From contig NC_050105.1 in NCBI RefSeq assembly GCF_902167145.1, positions 140,415,988-140,479,987 on the forward strand: 64,000 bases of DNA. The letters are read 5' to 3'. Made by a program: the position numbers and the translations under genes. The stretch is from Zea mays (Eukaryota > Streptophyta > Magnoliopsida > Poales > Poaceae). Below are positions 44,401 to 55,249 of this stretch, one piece after another. Each line of letters opens with the position of its first letter. The stretch's first letter is position 1. Under the pieces are notes generated by a model, which did no database searches, had not been told where the DNA came from, and was given only the letters and a program-made list of their open reading frames with translations.

Positions 44401-44977
44401 CTCTACCATTGAGATCAAGCTCTAATAGCTGCAGGTCATCAATTGCCTTATTGAAAAGACTCATAATTCTTCTGTTAATTAACCCTTTATTTTTTTCACG
44501 TGCTCTCCTTATCATGTTGAAGTCCCCTAAAATTATCCATTCCGGTCCCACCAAATTGTGAATATTACGAAGTTCATTAAGGAAATCCATTTTCTCATTT
44601 TCTTGCTGAGGACCATAAACTCCAATGAGGTCCCAAACCTCTTCCTCCAATTTTGAGCTGATTCTAACCGAAATCGAATAAGGTGATGAGCAATGCAAAA
44701 GAGCCATATCAAAAAAATCTGCATCAGAGGCGATGATGATTCCACCAGAGGCACCCTGGGAAGGTAGATGAACCACTTGGTTCGCTAGTTTGGAACCCAC
44801 CGTTTCTTTGAGAAGATCATTGGTCCAGTTCATGATTTTTGTTTCTTGTAGACAAACAATAGTTGCACCTGTGGAACTAATAGTTTGTCTCACACTTGCT
44901 CGTTTAGCAGGGTTATTTAAGCCCCTAACATTCCAAGAGAAAACTGTGCAATTGGAACACATTAAACAACAAGCCAC
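41439..44977 (-). pseudogene. LINE ORF2 (endonuclease, reverse transcriptase), with stops
   Basis: The likely start is ATG at 44,962 in the frame open from 44,977. The APE-type endonuclease has WNVRGLN, CLQETK, GDFNMIRR and LDHYPLI, where relatives usually have S before DH. RT has EKAPGPDGFIG, RPISLINSF, DISKAFDSLNW, RRGVRQGDPLSPFLF and YADDAEVF. The C-terminal cysteine region reads CCLCNSALETVTHLCKDC. Breaks: TGA near 43,287, TAG near 42,102 and a frameshift near 41,850. In intact copies it nicks target DNA and copies the RNA. Catalytic residues survive, so the copy is not very old. Confidence 0.92.
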
Positions 44978-45375
44978 TACTACTTGAGGAATTTAAAACA
45001 TCTGAAAGGACTAACATAGGGTGCAGCTGAACCACCCTCATCCATAACAACAAAAGAGAGCGCACTTGGAGAAAGACGCAGTACCCTACACTGAAGGCAG
45101 GACGACGGAGCTGCCATGGTTGCCCTGGAAGCAAGAGCCAGCGGCTAGACTCTAAAACTCCCTCTACTGACAACAATACAGCCAAAAGGACCACCAAAAG
45201 AACCGACTGCTGTAACATCAGCAAACCATCTCCACCATTTCAGATAGGATAACAGCACTCAGGCTTCCATAGCCGGCAGAGTGACCGGCGCTATGAAGGG
45301 CGCCACCTTACACCCCTTCTTGTTGTTGGTTTTCCTTCCTTTTCCTTGGTTGGCCAGCTCCATGATTTCCTCCAT
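44978..45375 (-). other. LINE inter-ORF spacer
   Basis: About 400 bp between ORF1 and ORF2 with no convincing coding frame. Confidence 0.6.
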
Positions 45376-47040
45376 CTAAACCTTGGTAAGAGGCCTTGCA
45401 AAAAGCCTTGCAATCTGTTCAAAATGATTGACTTCATTAGTTGAGCAAGAAGCCAGAGAGCCCTGATTATTTTTCGTTGTTGAGTTATATAGTTTAGCAA
45501 TCAGAATATCTTGAGCTTTGGCTATTGCATCTCTAGAACGCCCCAACGATAATTTTTTCTTTGCATCCAATCTGACACTATAGCGCTTGCCGGAGGTGGG
45601 GACCTGGTCAGGCATCTTAGTATGTTGCTGGGACAAAACCCCTAGAGCGTTTGCTATGTTGGGTGACTTGTTGTGTGGAAGTGTTTGAATCAGAGAGAGT
45701 ACTGGTGGCATAGTTATATTTGCGATGAAGTTTTGTAACTGCAAGCTGTTAGTGCTGTTTGGCTGAGAATCCGGTGGTAAACTACAAGCCTCCTGACTAT
45801 GCTGGGTTACTGCCGTAACTGTTGAGGGTACTGGACATTCGTCTTGAGCAGCAGTCACATTACAGACTTGCTCGGCATAGATATCATTTGATTCTACTTG
45901 GGGCTCGACAACTTGAAACCCCTGCTGCGACTGCTGATGCACGTCCACATTTGAGATCTTAGGATTCAGAGAATTATGGAGGTTTGAGATAGGACTGGGG
46001 ACAGGCTTACTAGGAAGTGGGGCTGTTGCAGTATCTGAAGAGAGCTTCGATATTACCTTGGGAGATGTAGCAGTTTCCATGGCGAGGTCGTTCTGGATGT
46101 CGAATCAATTGGCTGCATCTTGGGCGGGGCTTTCGTCAGCGACCATCTCAACAACGGCTCCAGGGGACGACCCATCAGTGCGAAGAGCACCTGCAGAGAA
46201 ACCTGCACCAGCAATTACCTTGGGTGCAATCAGCTTTGTTGGTGATCCCCCTCCGGCATGGAAGCCAAGCGCCTCCTGCATGCCAGCTTCAGTGCCACCA
46301 TTCAGCAAGAGCCTGTCAACACCAGTCGCCCCCTCTTCGCCCTCGAAAGGCCACACAGCAGAAATCAGCGGAACAGCGAAAGAAACAGCTTTAGCTTTTA
46401 ATTTAGGAACCCAACGCTTTGAGTGTGGCATCCCCATCTCATGGCGCCTGAAGGGGGTGGAAGCTCTGAATTTTCCATTCGAGCTGATGCAGTCAGCAGT
46501 CCCACCCCGACAGCGCGACGAACGAACCCAGCCAGAAAGGCTGCGATGTCGACGAGGGCCGCGCCTTCTACCATGCTGATACTCATCATCATCATCTTGG
46601 TCCCAGTCCCGGCGAACCACATCCCTTCCACGACGAACACCCGGATATTCTCTTTTCTCACCAATGGAATCAGGGACACCGTAGGTCCATTCAAACTCTC
46701 TGCGAGGCTTACGGTTTGGAGGTCCCCCCTGCTGTCCCTCCCGCGCAAGAACGAGAGATCTTCCACTATCTCAATGTGATTGCGCAATGTGTAGACATGG
46801 CCCTTTTTCAGATCTGATGGAACATCATAATTAACACCAGCAAGCGACAAAGGGGTGGAGACCGGAGGGGTTCCCTGTCAGGTTCAGTGACTGTAAGCCA
46901 AACTTCCTTAGGGATTTCACAAGGATCAGAGCACCAGGCCCAGAGGTCAAAGGATCTCGTGCGCACTCTGCGCCTAGCACGCTCTTGAACATAGTGGATG
47001 GCGCAACTCTTCCCTAGTACCCTTGCAACCACATCCTCCC
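45376..47040 (-). pseudogene. LINE ORF1, C-terminal part
   Basis: It continues ORF1 from the far side of the nested copia element. Starting at 47,040 it reads DVVARVLGKSCAIHYVQERA and WAWCSDPCEIPKEVWLTV, which resembles the end of a plant DUF4283-type region. After a frame change near 46,850-46,870 come LKKGHVYTLRNHIEIVED and basic and acidic low-complexity segments, an in-frame stop near 46,105, then TATSPKVISKLSSDTATAPL to the stop at 45,376. ORF1 proteins bind the LINE RNA. Confidence 0.8.
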
Positions 47041-47229
47041 TGAAAGGGAATTAGGCTTACACCTAGTTCCTATATAATTTTGGTGGTTGAATTGCCCAAC
47101 ACAAATCTCTGGACTAACTAGTTTGCCCAAGTGTATAGATTATACAGGTGTAAAAGGTTCACACTCAGCCAATAAAAAAGACCAAGTTTTGGATTCAATA
47201 AAGGAGCAAAGGGGCAACCGAGGGCACCC

Positions 47230-47745
47230 CTGGTCTGGCGCACCGGACTGTCCGGTGTGCCACCGGACAGTGAACAGTACCTGTCCGGTGCACCAGGGGA
47301 CTCAGACTCCAACTCTTCACTCTCGGGAATTCTCGGAAGCCGGCGCGCTATAATTCACCGGACTGTCCGGTGTGCACCGGACATGTCCGGTGCGCCAACG
47401 AACCGCGGCCTCCGGAACTCGCCAGCCTCGGGTTCGCGCGGCAGCCGCTCCGCTAAAATTCACCGGACTGTCCGGTGTGCACCGGACTGTCCGGTGAACC
47501 ACGGAGCAACGGCTACTTCCGCGCCAACGGTCACCTGCAAGCGCATTTAATGCGCGCTCTGCGCGCGCAGTCGGCAGGGGCGCCCATACCGATGCACCGG
47601 ACAATGAACAGTTCATGTCCGGTGTACACCGGACATCCAGGCGGGGCCACATGTCAGAGCTCCAACGGTCAGAATCCAACGGCAACGATGACGTGGCAGG
47701 GGGCACCGGACTGTCCGGTGTGCACCGGACTGTCCGGTGCGCCAT
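47230..47745. repeat. CACCGGACNGTCCGGTG palindrome array in the LTR U3
   Basis: About eight perfect or near-perfect 17-bp palindromes, often in pairs joined by TGTG or TG. There are also two versions with the halves separated by GTGAACAGTACCT or AATGAACAGTTCAT. The array recurs at 55,439-55,954 in the 3' LTR. Confidence 0.9.
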
Positions 47746-47777
47746 CGAACAGAGAGCTCCCAGCAACGGCCACATTT

Positions 47778-47808
47778 GGTGGTTGGGGCTATAAATACCC
47801 CAACCACC
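47778..47808. promoter_or_regulatory. TATA box in the loop of an 11-bp inverted repeat
   Basis: GGTGGTTGGGG (47,778-47,788) and CCCCAACCACC (47,798-47,808) are perfect complements flanking CTATAAATA. The core TATAAATA is 47,790-47,797. An identical arrangement is at 55,987-56,017 in the 3' LTR. Confidence 0.9.
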
Positions 47809-48365
47809 CCACCATTCATTGCATCCAAGTTTTCCAACTTCTAACCACTTACAAGAGCTAGGCATTCAATTCTAGACACATACAAAGAGATCAAATCCTC
47901 TCCAATTCCACTCAAGCCTTTAGTGACTAGCGAGAGAGATTTGCCGTGTTCTTTTGAGCTCTTGCGCTTGGATCGCATTCTTTCTTTCTCTTTTGCTCTT
48001 GTGATCAACACTCAATTGTAACCGAGGCAAGAGGCACCGATTGTGTGGTGGCCCTTGTGGGGAAGTTTTGTTCCCGGTTGATTGAGAAGAAGGAAAGCTC
48101 ACTCGGTCCGAGGGACCGTTTGAGAGAGGGAAGGGTTGAAAGAGACCCGGCCTTTGTGGCCTCCTCAACGGGGAGTAGGTTTGCAAGAACCGAACCTCGG
48201 TAAAACAAATCCGCGTGTCACTCTCCTTATTTGCTTGCGATTTGTTTTGCGCCCTCTCTTGCGGACTCATTTATTATTACTAACGCTAACCCCGGCTTAT
48301 AGTTGTGTTTATATTTGTAAATTTCAGTTTCGCCCTATTCACCCCCCCTCTAGGCGACTATCAAT

Positions 48366-48379
48366 TGGTATCAAAGCCC
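48366..48379 (+). other. Primer binding site (initiator Met tRNA type)
   Basis: TGGTATCAAAGCCC lies 2 bp after the 5' LTR. Confidence 0.85.
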
Positions 48380-48411
48380 GGTGCTTCATTAGAGCCTAAC
48401 CGCTCGAAGTA

Positions 48412-51108
48412 ATGTCGGGAGATCACGCCAAGAAGGAGATGGAGACCGGTGAAAAGCCCACTACAAGCTACGGGAGCACTTCATCGGAAGAGTCCCGCAC
48501 CAAAAGGAGGGAGAAGAAGAAGAGCTCCTCCAATAAAGGGAAGGAGAAGAAATCTTCTTCTCACCACAAAGAGAAGAAGGAAAAATCTTCCTCCCACAAG
48601 CCGCATCGGAAAGGCGATAAGCACAAGAGGATGAGGAAGGTGGTCTACTACGAGACTGACACTTCATCAACTTCTACCTCCGACTCCGATGCGCCCTCCG
48701 TCACTTCTAAGCGCCAAGAACGCAAGAAGTATAGTAAGATCCCCCTACGCTACCCTCGCATTCCTAAACATACACCTTTACTTTCCGTCCCATTAGGCAA
48801 ACCACCAACTTTTAATGGTGAAGATTATGCTATGTGGAGTAATTTGATGCGATTTCATCTAACCTCTCTCCACAAAAGAATATGGGATGTTGTTGAGTAT
48901 GGTGTACAGGTACCATCAATAGGGGATGAGGACTATGACACGGACGAAGTGGCCCAAATCGAGCACTTCAACTCCCAAGCCGCAACCATCCTCCTTGCCT
49001 CCCTAAGCAAGGAGGAATACAACAAAGTACAAGGATTGAAGAACGCCAAGGAGATTTGGGACCTACTCAAGACGGCGCACGAGGGTGATGAACTCACCAA
49101 GATCACCAAGCGGGAAACGATCGAGGGGGAGCTCGGTCGCTTCCGTCTTCGCCAAGGGGAGGAGCCACAAGACATGTACAACCGGCTCAAGACCTTGGTG
49201 AACCAAGTGCGCAACCTCGGGAGCACAAAATGGGATGACCACGAAGTGGTTAAGGTTATTCTAAGAGCTCTTATTTTCCTTAACCCCACTCAAGTACAAT
49301 TAATTCGTGGGAATCCTAGATATCCACTAATGACCCCCGAGGAAGTTATCGGGAATTTTGTGAGTTTTGAATGCATGATTAAGGGCTCCAAGAAGATCAA
49401 CGAGCTTGACGAGCCTTCCACCTCCGAGGCGCAACCGGTGGCCTTCAAGGCAACAGAGGAGAAGAAGGAGGAGTCTACACCAAGTAGACAACCAATTGAC
49501 GCCTCCAAGCTCGACAACGAGGAGATGGCCCTAATCATCAAAAGCTTTCGGCAAATTCTCAAGCAACGGAAGGGGAAGGACTACAAACCCCGTTCCAAGA
49601 AGGTTTGCTACAAGTGTGGTAAGCCCGGTCACTTTATTGCAAAATGTCCTATGTCTAGTGACAGTGACAGGGGCGACGACAAGAAGGGAAGAAGAAAGGA
49701 GAAGAAGAAGTATTACAAGAAGAAGGGCGGCGATGCCCATGTTTGTCGGGAGTGGGACTCCGATGAAAGCTCAAGCGACTCCTCCTCCGACGAGGACGCC
49801 GCCAACATCGCCGTCACCAAGGGCCTTCTCTTCCCCAACGTCGGCCACAAGTGTCTCATGGCCAAGGACGGCAAAAAGAAGGTAAAATCAAGGTCCTCCA
49901 CTAAATATGAAACATCTAGTGATGAGGATGATGATAAAAATGAGGAGGATAACTTGCGCATTCTTTTTGCTAACCTTAACATGGAACAAAAGGAAAAATT
50001 AAATGAACTAATCAGTGCCATCCATGAAAAGGATGATCTCTTGGACTCCCAAGAGGACTTCCTAATCAAGGAAAATAAGAAACATGTTAAGGTTAAAAAT
50101 GCTTACGCTCTACAAGTTGAAAAATGTGAAAAATTGTCTAGTGAGCTAAGCACTTGCCGTGAGATGATTGACAACCTTAGAAATGAAAATGCTATTTTAA
50201 ATGCTAAGGTTGATTCACATGTTTGTAATGTTTCAATTCCCAATCTTAGAGATGATAACGTTGACTTGCTTGCTAAGATTGATGAATTGAATGCATCTCT
50301 TGCTAGCCTTAGATTAGAGAATGAAAATTTAATTGCTAAGGCTAAAAATTTTGATGTTTGCAATGCTACTATTTCCGACCTTAGAACTAAGAATGAAATG
50401 TTGCATGCTAAGGTTGTAGAACTTAAATCTTGCAAACCCTCTACATCTAATGTTGAGCATGTTTCTATTTGCACTAGATGTAGAGATATTAATGTTGATG
50501 CTATCCATGATCACCTAGCCTTAATTAAAAAACAAAATGATCATATAGCTAAACTAGATGCTAAAATTGCCGAGCACAACTTAGAAAATGAGAAATTTAA
50601 ATTTGCTCGTAGCATGCTTTATAATGGGAGACGCCCTGGCATCAAGGATGGCATTGGCTTCCAAAGGGAAGACAATGTCAAACTTAATGCCCCTCCTAAG
50701 AACTTGTCTAACTTTGTTAAGGGCAAAGCTCCCATGCCTCAGGATAACGAGGGTTACATTTTATACCCTGCAGGCTATCCTGAGAGCAAAATTAGGAAGA
50801 TTCATTCTAGGAAGTCTCACTCTGGCCCTAATCATGCTTTTATGTATAAGGGTGAGACATCTAGTTCTAGGCAACCAACCCATGCTAAGTTGCCTAAGAA
50901 GAAAATTCCTAATGCATCAAATGATCATGCCATTTCATTTAAAACTTTTGATGCATCTTATGTGCTTACTAGCAAATCCGGCAAGGTAGTTGCCAAATTT
51001 GTTGGGGGCAAACACAAGGGCTCCAAGACTTGTGTTTGGGTACCCAAAATTCTTGTTTCTAATGCCAAAGGACCCAAAACCGTTTGGGTACCTAAAGTCA
51101 AGAACTAA
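48412..51108 (+). CDS. Opie/Ji-type gag, intact
   Basis: An 898-aa protein, ATG at 48,412, 49 bp after the LTR. Layout: a Lys/Ser-rich basic N-terminus (about 7-75), a Ser/Thr/Asp stretch, a UBN2-type capsid domain (about 130-270: PPTFNGEDYAMWSNLMRFHL; KEIWDLLKTAHEG), a zinc knuckle CYKCGKPGHFIAKC (about 399-412), a K-rich then acidic Ser/Asp segment, a long coiled coil (about 515-735) and a C-terminus ending WVPKVKN. It forms the particle and binds the genomic RNA. The frame differs from pol and ends 13 bp before the pol frame opens. No defects were seen, and the long coiled coil is typical of SIRE gag. Confidence 0.95.
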   Translation: MSGDHAKKEMETGEKPTTSYGSTSSEESRTKRREKKKSSSNKGKEKKSSSHHKEKKEKSSSHKPHRKGDKHKRMRKVVYYETDTSSTSTSDSDAPSVTSKRQERKKYSKIPLRYPRIPKHTPLLSVPLGKPPTFNGEDYAMWSNLMRFHLTSLHKRIWDVVEYGVQVPSIGDEDYDTDEVAQIEHFNSQAATILLASLSKEEYNKVQGLKNAKEIWDLLKTAHEGDELTKITKRETIEGELGRFRLRQGEEPQDMYNRLKTLVNQVRNLGSTKWDDHEVVKVILRALIFLNPTQVQLIRGNPRYPLMTPEEVIGNFVSFECMIKGSKKINELDEPSTSEAQPVAFKATEEKKEESTPSRQPIDASKLDNEEMALIIKSFRQILKQRKGKDYKPRSKKVCYKCGKPGHFIAKCPMSSDSDRGDDKKGRRKEKKKYYKKKGGDAHVCREWDSDESSSDSSSDEDAANIAVTKGLLFPNVGHKCLMAKDGKKKVKSRSSTKYETSSDEDDDKNEEDNLRILFANLNMEQKEKLNELISAIHEKDDLLDSQEDFLIKENKKHVKVKNAYALQVEKCEKLSSELSTCREMIDNLRNENAILNAKVDSHVCNVSIPNLRDDNVDLLAKIDELNASLASLRLENENLIAKAKNFDVCNATISDLRTKNEMLHAKVVELKSCKPSTSNVEHVSICTRCRDINVDAIHDHLALIKKQNDHIAKLDAKIAEHNLENEKFKFARSMLYNGRRPGIKDGIGFQREDNVKLNAPPKNLSNFVKGKAPMPQDNEGYILYPAGYPESKIRKIHSRKSHSGPNHAFMYKGETSSSRQPTHAKLPKKKIPNASNDHAISFKTFDASYVLTSKSGKVVAKFVGGKHKGSKTCVWVPKILVSNAKGPKTVWVPKVKN

Positions 51109-51121
51109 AACTGTTTTGTAG

Positions 51122-54100
51122 GTTTATGCATCCGGGGGCTCAAGTTGGATACTCGACAGCGGGTGCACAAACCACATGACCGGGGAGAAAAGGATGTTCT
51201 CCTCATATGAGAAAAACCAAGATCCCCAACGAGCTATCACATTCGGGGATGGAAATCAAGGTTTGGTCAAAGGATTGGGTAAAATTGCTATATCACCTGA
51301 CCATACTATTTCCAATGTTTTTCTTGTAGATTCTTTAGATTACAATTTGCTTTCCGTATCCCAATTATGTAAAATGGGCTACAACTGTCTTTTTACTGAT
51401 ATTGGTGTTACTGTCTTTAGAAGAAGTGACGATTCAATAGCTTTTAAGGGAGTGTTAGAGGGTCAGCTATACTTGGTAGATTTTGAAAGAGCTGAACTCG
51501 ACACTTGCTTAGTTGCTAAGACTAACTTGGGTTGGCTTTGGCACCGCCGACTAGCCCATGTTGGAATGAAGAATCTTCACAAGCTTCTAAAGGGAGAACA
51601 CATTTTGGGACTAACCAATATTCATTTTGAGAAAGACAGGATTTGTAGCGCATGCCAAGCTGGGAAGCAAGTTGGCATCCATCATCCACACAAAAATGTC
51701 ATGACTACCGACAGGCCGCTGGAGCTACTACACATGGACTTATTCGGCCCGATCGCTTACATAAGCATCGGCGGTAGTAAGTATTGCCTTGTAATTGTGG
51801 ATGATTATTCTCGCTTCACTTGGGTATTCTTTTTACAGGAAAAATCTCAAACCCAAGAGACTTTAAAAGGATTCTTGAGACGGGCTCAAAATGAGTTCGG
51901 CTTAAGGATCAAGAAAATAAGAAGCGACAATGGGACGGAGTTCAAGAACTCTCAAATTGAAAGCTTCCTTGAGGAGGAGGGCATCAAGCATGAGTTCTCT
52001 TCTCCCTACACGCCACAACAAAATGGTGTAGTGGAGAGGAAGAATCGAACTCTATTGGACATGGCAAGAACCATGCTTGATGAGTACAAGACACCGGACC
52101 GGTTTTGGGCCGAAGCGGTCAACACCGCCTGCTACGCCATCAACCGGTTATATCTTCACCGAATCCTCAAGAAGACATCATATGAACTCCTAACCGGTAA
52201 AAAGCCCAACATTTCATATTTTAGAGTTTTTGGTAGCAAATGCTTCATTCTTATTAAAAGAGGTAGAAAATCTAAATTTGCTCCTAAAACTGTAGAAGGC
52301 TTTTTACTTGGTTATGACTCAAACACAAGAGCATATAGGGTCTTTAACAAGTCCACTGGACTAGTTGAAGTCTCTTGTGACGTTGTGTTTGATGAAACTA
52401 ACGGCTCTCAAGTAGAGCAAGTTGATCTTGATGAGATAGGTGAAGAACAGGCTCCATGCATCGCGCTAAGGAACATGTCCATCGGGGATGTGTGTCCTAA
52501 GGAATCCGAAGAGCCTCCAAGTACACAAGATCAACCATCCTCCTCCATGCAAGCATCTCCACCAACTCAAAATGAGGATAAGGCTCAAAATGATGAAGAG
52601 CAAAATCAAGAAGACGAGCCACCTCAAGATGATAGCAATGATCAAGGGGGAGATACAAATGATCAAGAAAAGGAGGATGAGGAAGAACCAAGACCGCCAC
52701 ACCCAAGAGTCCACCAAGCAATCCAACGAGATCACCCCGTCGACACCATCCTCGGCGACATTCATAAGGGGGTAACTACTCGATCTCGGGTTGCTCACTT
52801 TTGTGAACATTACTCTTTTGTTTCCTCTATTGAGCCACACAGGGTAGAGGAAGCTCTCCAAGATTCGGATTGGGTGGTGGCAATGCAAGAGGAGCTCAAC
52901 AATTTCACGAGGAACGAGGTATGGCATTTAGTTCCACGCCCTAACCAAAATGTTGTAGGAACCAAATGGGTCTTCCGCAACAAGCAAGATGAGCATGGTG
53001 TGGTGACAAGGAACAAAGCTCGACTCGTGGCCAAAGGGTATTCACAAGTCGAAGGTTTGGATTTTGGTGAAACCTATGCACCCGTAGCTAGGCTTGAGTC
53101 AATTCGCATATTATTGGCCTATGCTACTTACCATGGCTTTAAGCTCTATCAAATGGACGTGAAAAGTGCCTTCCTCAACGGACCAATCAAGGAAGAGGTC
53201 TATGTTGAGCAACCTCCCGGCTTTGAAGACAGTGAGTACCCTAACCATGTCTATAGGCTCTCTAAGGCGCTTTATGGGCTCAAGCAAGCCCCAAGAGCAT
53301 GGTATGAATGCCTAAGAGATTTCCTTATTGCTAATGGTTTCAAAGTTGGCAAGGCCGATCCTACACTCTTTACTAAAACTCTTGAGAATGACTTGTTTGT
53401 ATGCCAAATTTATGTTGATGATATTATATTTGGGTCTACTAACGAGTCTACATGTGAAGAGTTTAGTAGGATCATGACACAGAAATTCGAGATGTCGATG
53501 ATGGGGGAGTTGAAGTATTTTCTAGGATTCCAAGTCAAGCAACTCCAAGAGGGCACCTTCATTAGCCAAACGAAGTACACTCAAGACATTCTTGCTAAGT
53601 TTGGGATGAAGGATGCCAAACCTATCAAGACACCCATGGGAACTAATGGGCATCTCGACCTCGACACGGGAGGTAAGTCCGTGGATCAAAAGGTATACCG
53701 GTCGATGATTGGTTCATTGCTTTATTTATGTGCATCTCGACCGGACATTATGCTTTCCGTTTGCATGTGTGCAAGATTCCAAGCCGACCCTAAGGAATCC
53801 CACCTTACGGCCGTAAAACGAATCTTGAGATATTTGGCTTATACCCCTAAGTTTGGGCTTTGGTACCCTCGGGGATCCACATTTGATTTACTTGGTTATT
53901 CGGATGCCGATTGGGCGGGGTGCAAAATCAATAGGAAGAGCACATCGGGGACTTGCCAGTTCTTGGGAAGATCCTTGGTGTCTTGGGCTTCAAAGAAGCA
54001 AAATTCGGTCGCTCTTTCCACCGCCGAAGCCGAGTACATTGCCGCAGGACATTGTTGCGCGCAATTGCTTTGGATGAGGCAAACCCTGCGGGACTACGGT

Positions 54101-54367
54101 TACAAATTAACCAAAGTCCCTTTGCTATGTGATAATGAGAGTGCAATTAAAATGGCCGACAATCCCGTCGAGCATAGCCGCACTAAGCACATAGCCATTC
54201 GGTATCATTTTCTTAGGGATCACCAACAAAAGGGGGATATCGAGATTTCTTACATTAATACTAAAGATCAATTAGCCGATATCTTTACCAAGCCACTTGA
54301 TGAACAATCTTTTACCAGACTTAGGCATGAGCTCAATATTCTTGATTCTAGAAATTTCTTTTGCTAA
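51122..54367 (+). CDS. Opie/Ji-type pol (protease, integrase, RT, RNase H), intact
   Basis: An open frame of 1,081 codons directly after a TAG at 51,119; the first ATG is at 51,176, after the protease active site. Domains: protease DSGCTNHMT (residue 12), GAG-pre-integrase ([21 protein letters not shown]), integrase core (HMDLFGP about 204, [10 protein letters not shown] about 268, [10 protein letters not shown] about 302), RT (NEVWHLVP about 597; [10 protein letters not shown] about 764) and RNase H ([10 protein letters not shown] about 924; [16 protein letters not shown]). All catalytic positions that I know look correct. Because ATG use would skip the protease Asp, a gag-pol fusion by frameshift or splicing is more likely than independent initiation. 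Confidence 0.95.
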   Translation, partial: VYASGGSSWILDSGCTNHMTGEKRMFSSYEKNQDPQRAITFGDGNQGLVKGLGKIAISPDHTISNVFLVDSLDYNLLSVSQLCKMGYNCLFTDIGVTVFRRSDDSIAFKGVLEGQLYLVDFERAELDTCLVAKTNLGWLWHRRLAHVGMKNLHKLLKGEHILGLTNIHFEKDRICSACQAGKQVGIHHPHKNVMTTDRPLELLHMDLFGPIAYISIGGSKYCLVIVDDYSRFTWVFFLQEKSQTQETLKGFLRRAQNEFGLRIKKIRSDNGTEFKNSQIESFLEEEGIKHEFSSPYTPQQNGVVERKNRTLLDMARTMLDEYKTPDRFWAEAVNTACYAINRLYLHRILKKTSYELLTGKKPNISYFRVFGSKCFILIKRGRKSKFAPKTVEGFLLGYDSNTRAYRVFNKSTGLVEVSCDVVFDETNGSQVEQVDLDEIGEEQAPCIALRNMSIGDVCPKESEEPPSTQDQPSSSMQASPPTQNEDKAQNDEEQNQEDEPPQDDSNDQGGDTNDQEKEDEEEPRPPHPRVHQAIQRDHPVDTILGDIHKGVTTRSRVAHFCEHYSFVSSIEPHRVEEALQDSDWVVAMQEELNNFTRNEVWHLVPRPNQNVVGTKWVFRNKQDEHGVVTRNKARLVAKGYSQVEGLDFGETYAPVARLESIRILLAYATYHGFKLYQMDVKSAFLNGPIKEEVYVEQPPGFEDSEYPNHVYRLSKALYGLKQAPRAWYECLRDFLIANGFKVGKADPTLFTKTLENDLFVCQIYVDDIIFGSTNESTCEEFSRIMTQKFEMSMMGELKYFLGFQVKQLQEGTFISQTKYTQDILAKFGMKDAKPIKTPMGTNGHLDLDTGGKSVDQKVYRSMIGSLLYLCASRPDIMLSVCMCARFQADPKESHLTAVKRILRYLAYTPKFGLWYPRGSTFDLLGYSDADWAGCKINRKSTSGTCQFLGRSLVSWASKKQNSVALSTAEAEYIAAGHCCAQLLWMRQTLRDYGYKLTKVPLLCDNESAIKMADNPVEHSRTKHIAIRYHFLRDHQQKGDIEISYINTKDQLADIFTKPLDEQSFTRLRHELNILDSRNFFC

Positions 54368-55249
54368 GCTTGCACACATAGCTCTTTTGAATACCTTTGA
54401 TCATATCTCTTTTATATGCTATGACTAATGTGTTTTCAAGTTTATTTCAAACCAAGTCATAGGTATATTGAAAGGGAATTGGAGTCTTCGGCGAAGACAA
54501 AGGCTTCCACTCCGTAACTCATACCTCGCCACCACTCCGAGCAACTCTCTCTTCTTTGGGGGAGAAATGAGCATCAAGGAAAAGGACTTCATCCTTGGGG
54601 GAGAGAGTAAAAGCTCAAACGCAAAAGGACTTCGTCTTTGGTATAATCTTAACTCACTTATTTATGACCAAAGGGGAAGATTGCACTTCAAGGGCTCTAA
54701 TGATTCCGTTTTTGGCGATTCATGCCAAAAAGGGGGAGAAATGAGCCCAAAGCAAAAGGACCGCACCACCATCACCAAATTCAAAAACTTAGTGCTTTCC
54801 AAAAGTCTTTATCATTTGGTATCCTATTGTGTTCAAAAGGGGGAGAAAGTAGTATTTCAAAAATGGTATATCAAAACCCTCTTGAATACTAAGAGGTGGA
54901 TCTCTTTTAGGGGGAGTTTTGTTTAGTCAAAGGAAAAGCATTTGAAATAGGGGGAGACAATTTCAAATCTTGAAAATGCTTTGCAAACTCTTATTTATTT
55001 ACCTTTGACTATTTGCAAAAGATCTATGAAATGGATTTACAAAAGGTTTTGCAAAAACAAAACAAGTGGTGCAAACGTGGTCCAAAATGTTAAATAAGAA
55101 AGAAACATTCCATGCATATCTTGTAAGTAGTTTTATTGGCTCAATTCCAAGCAACCTTTACACTTACATTATGCAAACTAGTTCAATTATGCACTTCTAT
55201 ATTTTTTGCTTTGGTTTGTGTTGGCATCAATCACCAAAAAGGGGGAGAT
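54368..55249 (+). other. Opie/Ji 3' tail with seven GGGGGAG blocks and the PPT
   Basis: No gene was seen. GGGGGAG occurs at 54,558, 54,597, 54,732, 54,839, 54,910, 54,950 and 55,241. The last (CAAAAAGGGGGAGAT) abuts the 3' LTR and is the PPT; the one at 54,732 has nearly the same context (GCCAAAAAGGGGGAGA). A 152-codon frame at 54,468-54,926 has no recognisable domain. Confidence 0.85.

Larger units (their letters stand above)
47041..48363 (+). repeat. 5' LTR of the Opie/Ji-type element
   Basis: 1,323 bp. U3 has an array of CACCGGACNGTCCGGTG palindromes (about 47,230-47,745), then a TATA box inside an inverted repeat. The C-run CCCCCCCT is near the end. Long open frames in it are repeat read-through. 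Confidence 0.96.

Noticed and set aside
47317..47865. 182- and 128-codon frames inside the Opie/Ji LTRs
   Set aside because: They are read-through of the palindrome array and promoter region, and run in both directions.
54468..54926. 152-codon frame in the Opie/Ji tail as an env-like gene
   Set aside because: No membrane span, signal peptide or recognisable domain; it overlaps the polypurine blocks and lies in a region expected to be non-coding.
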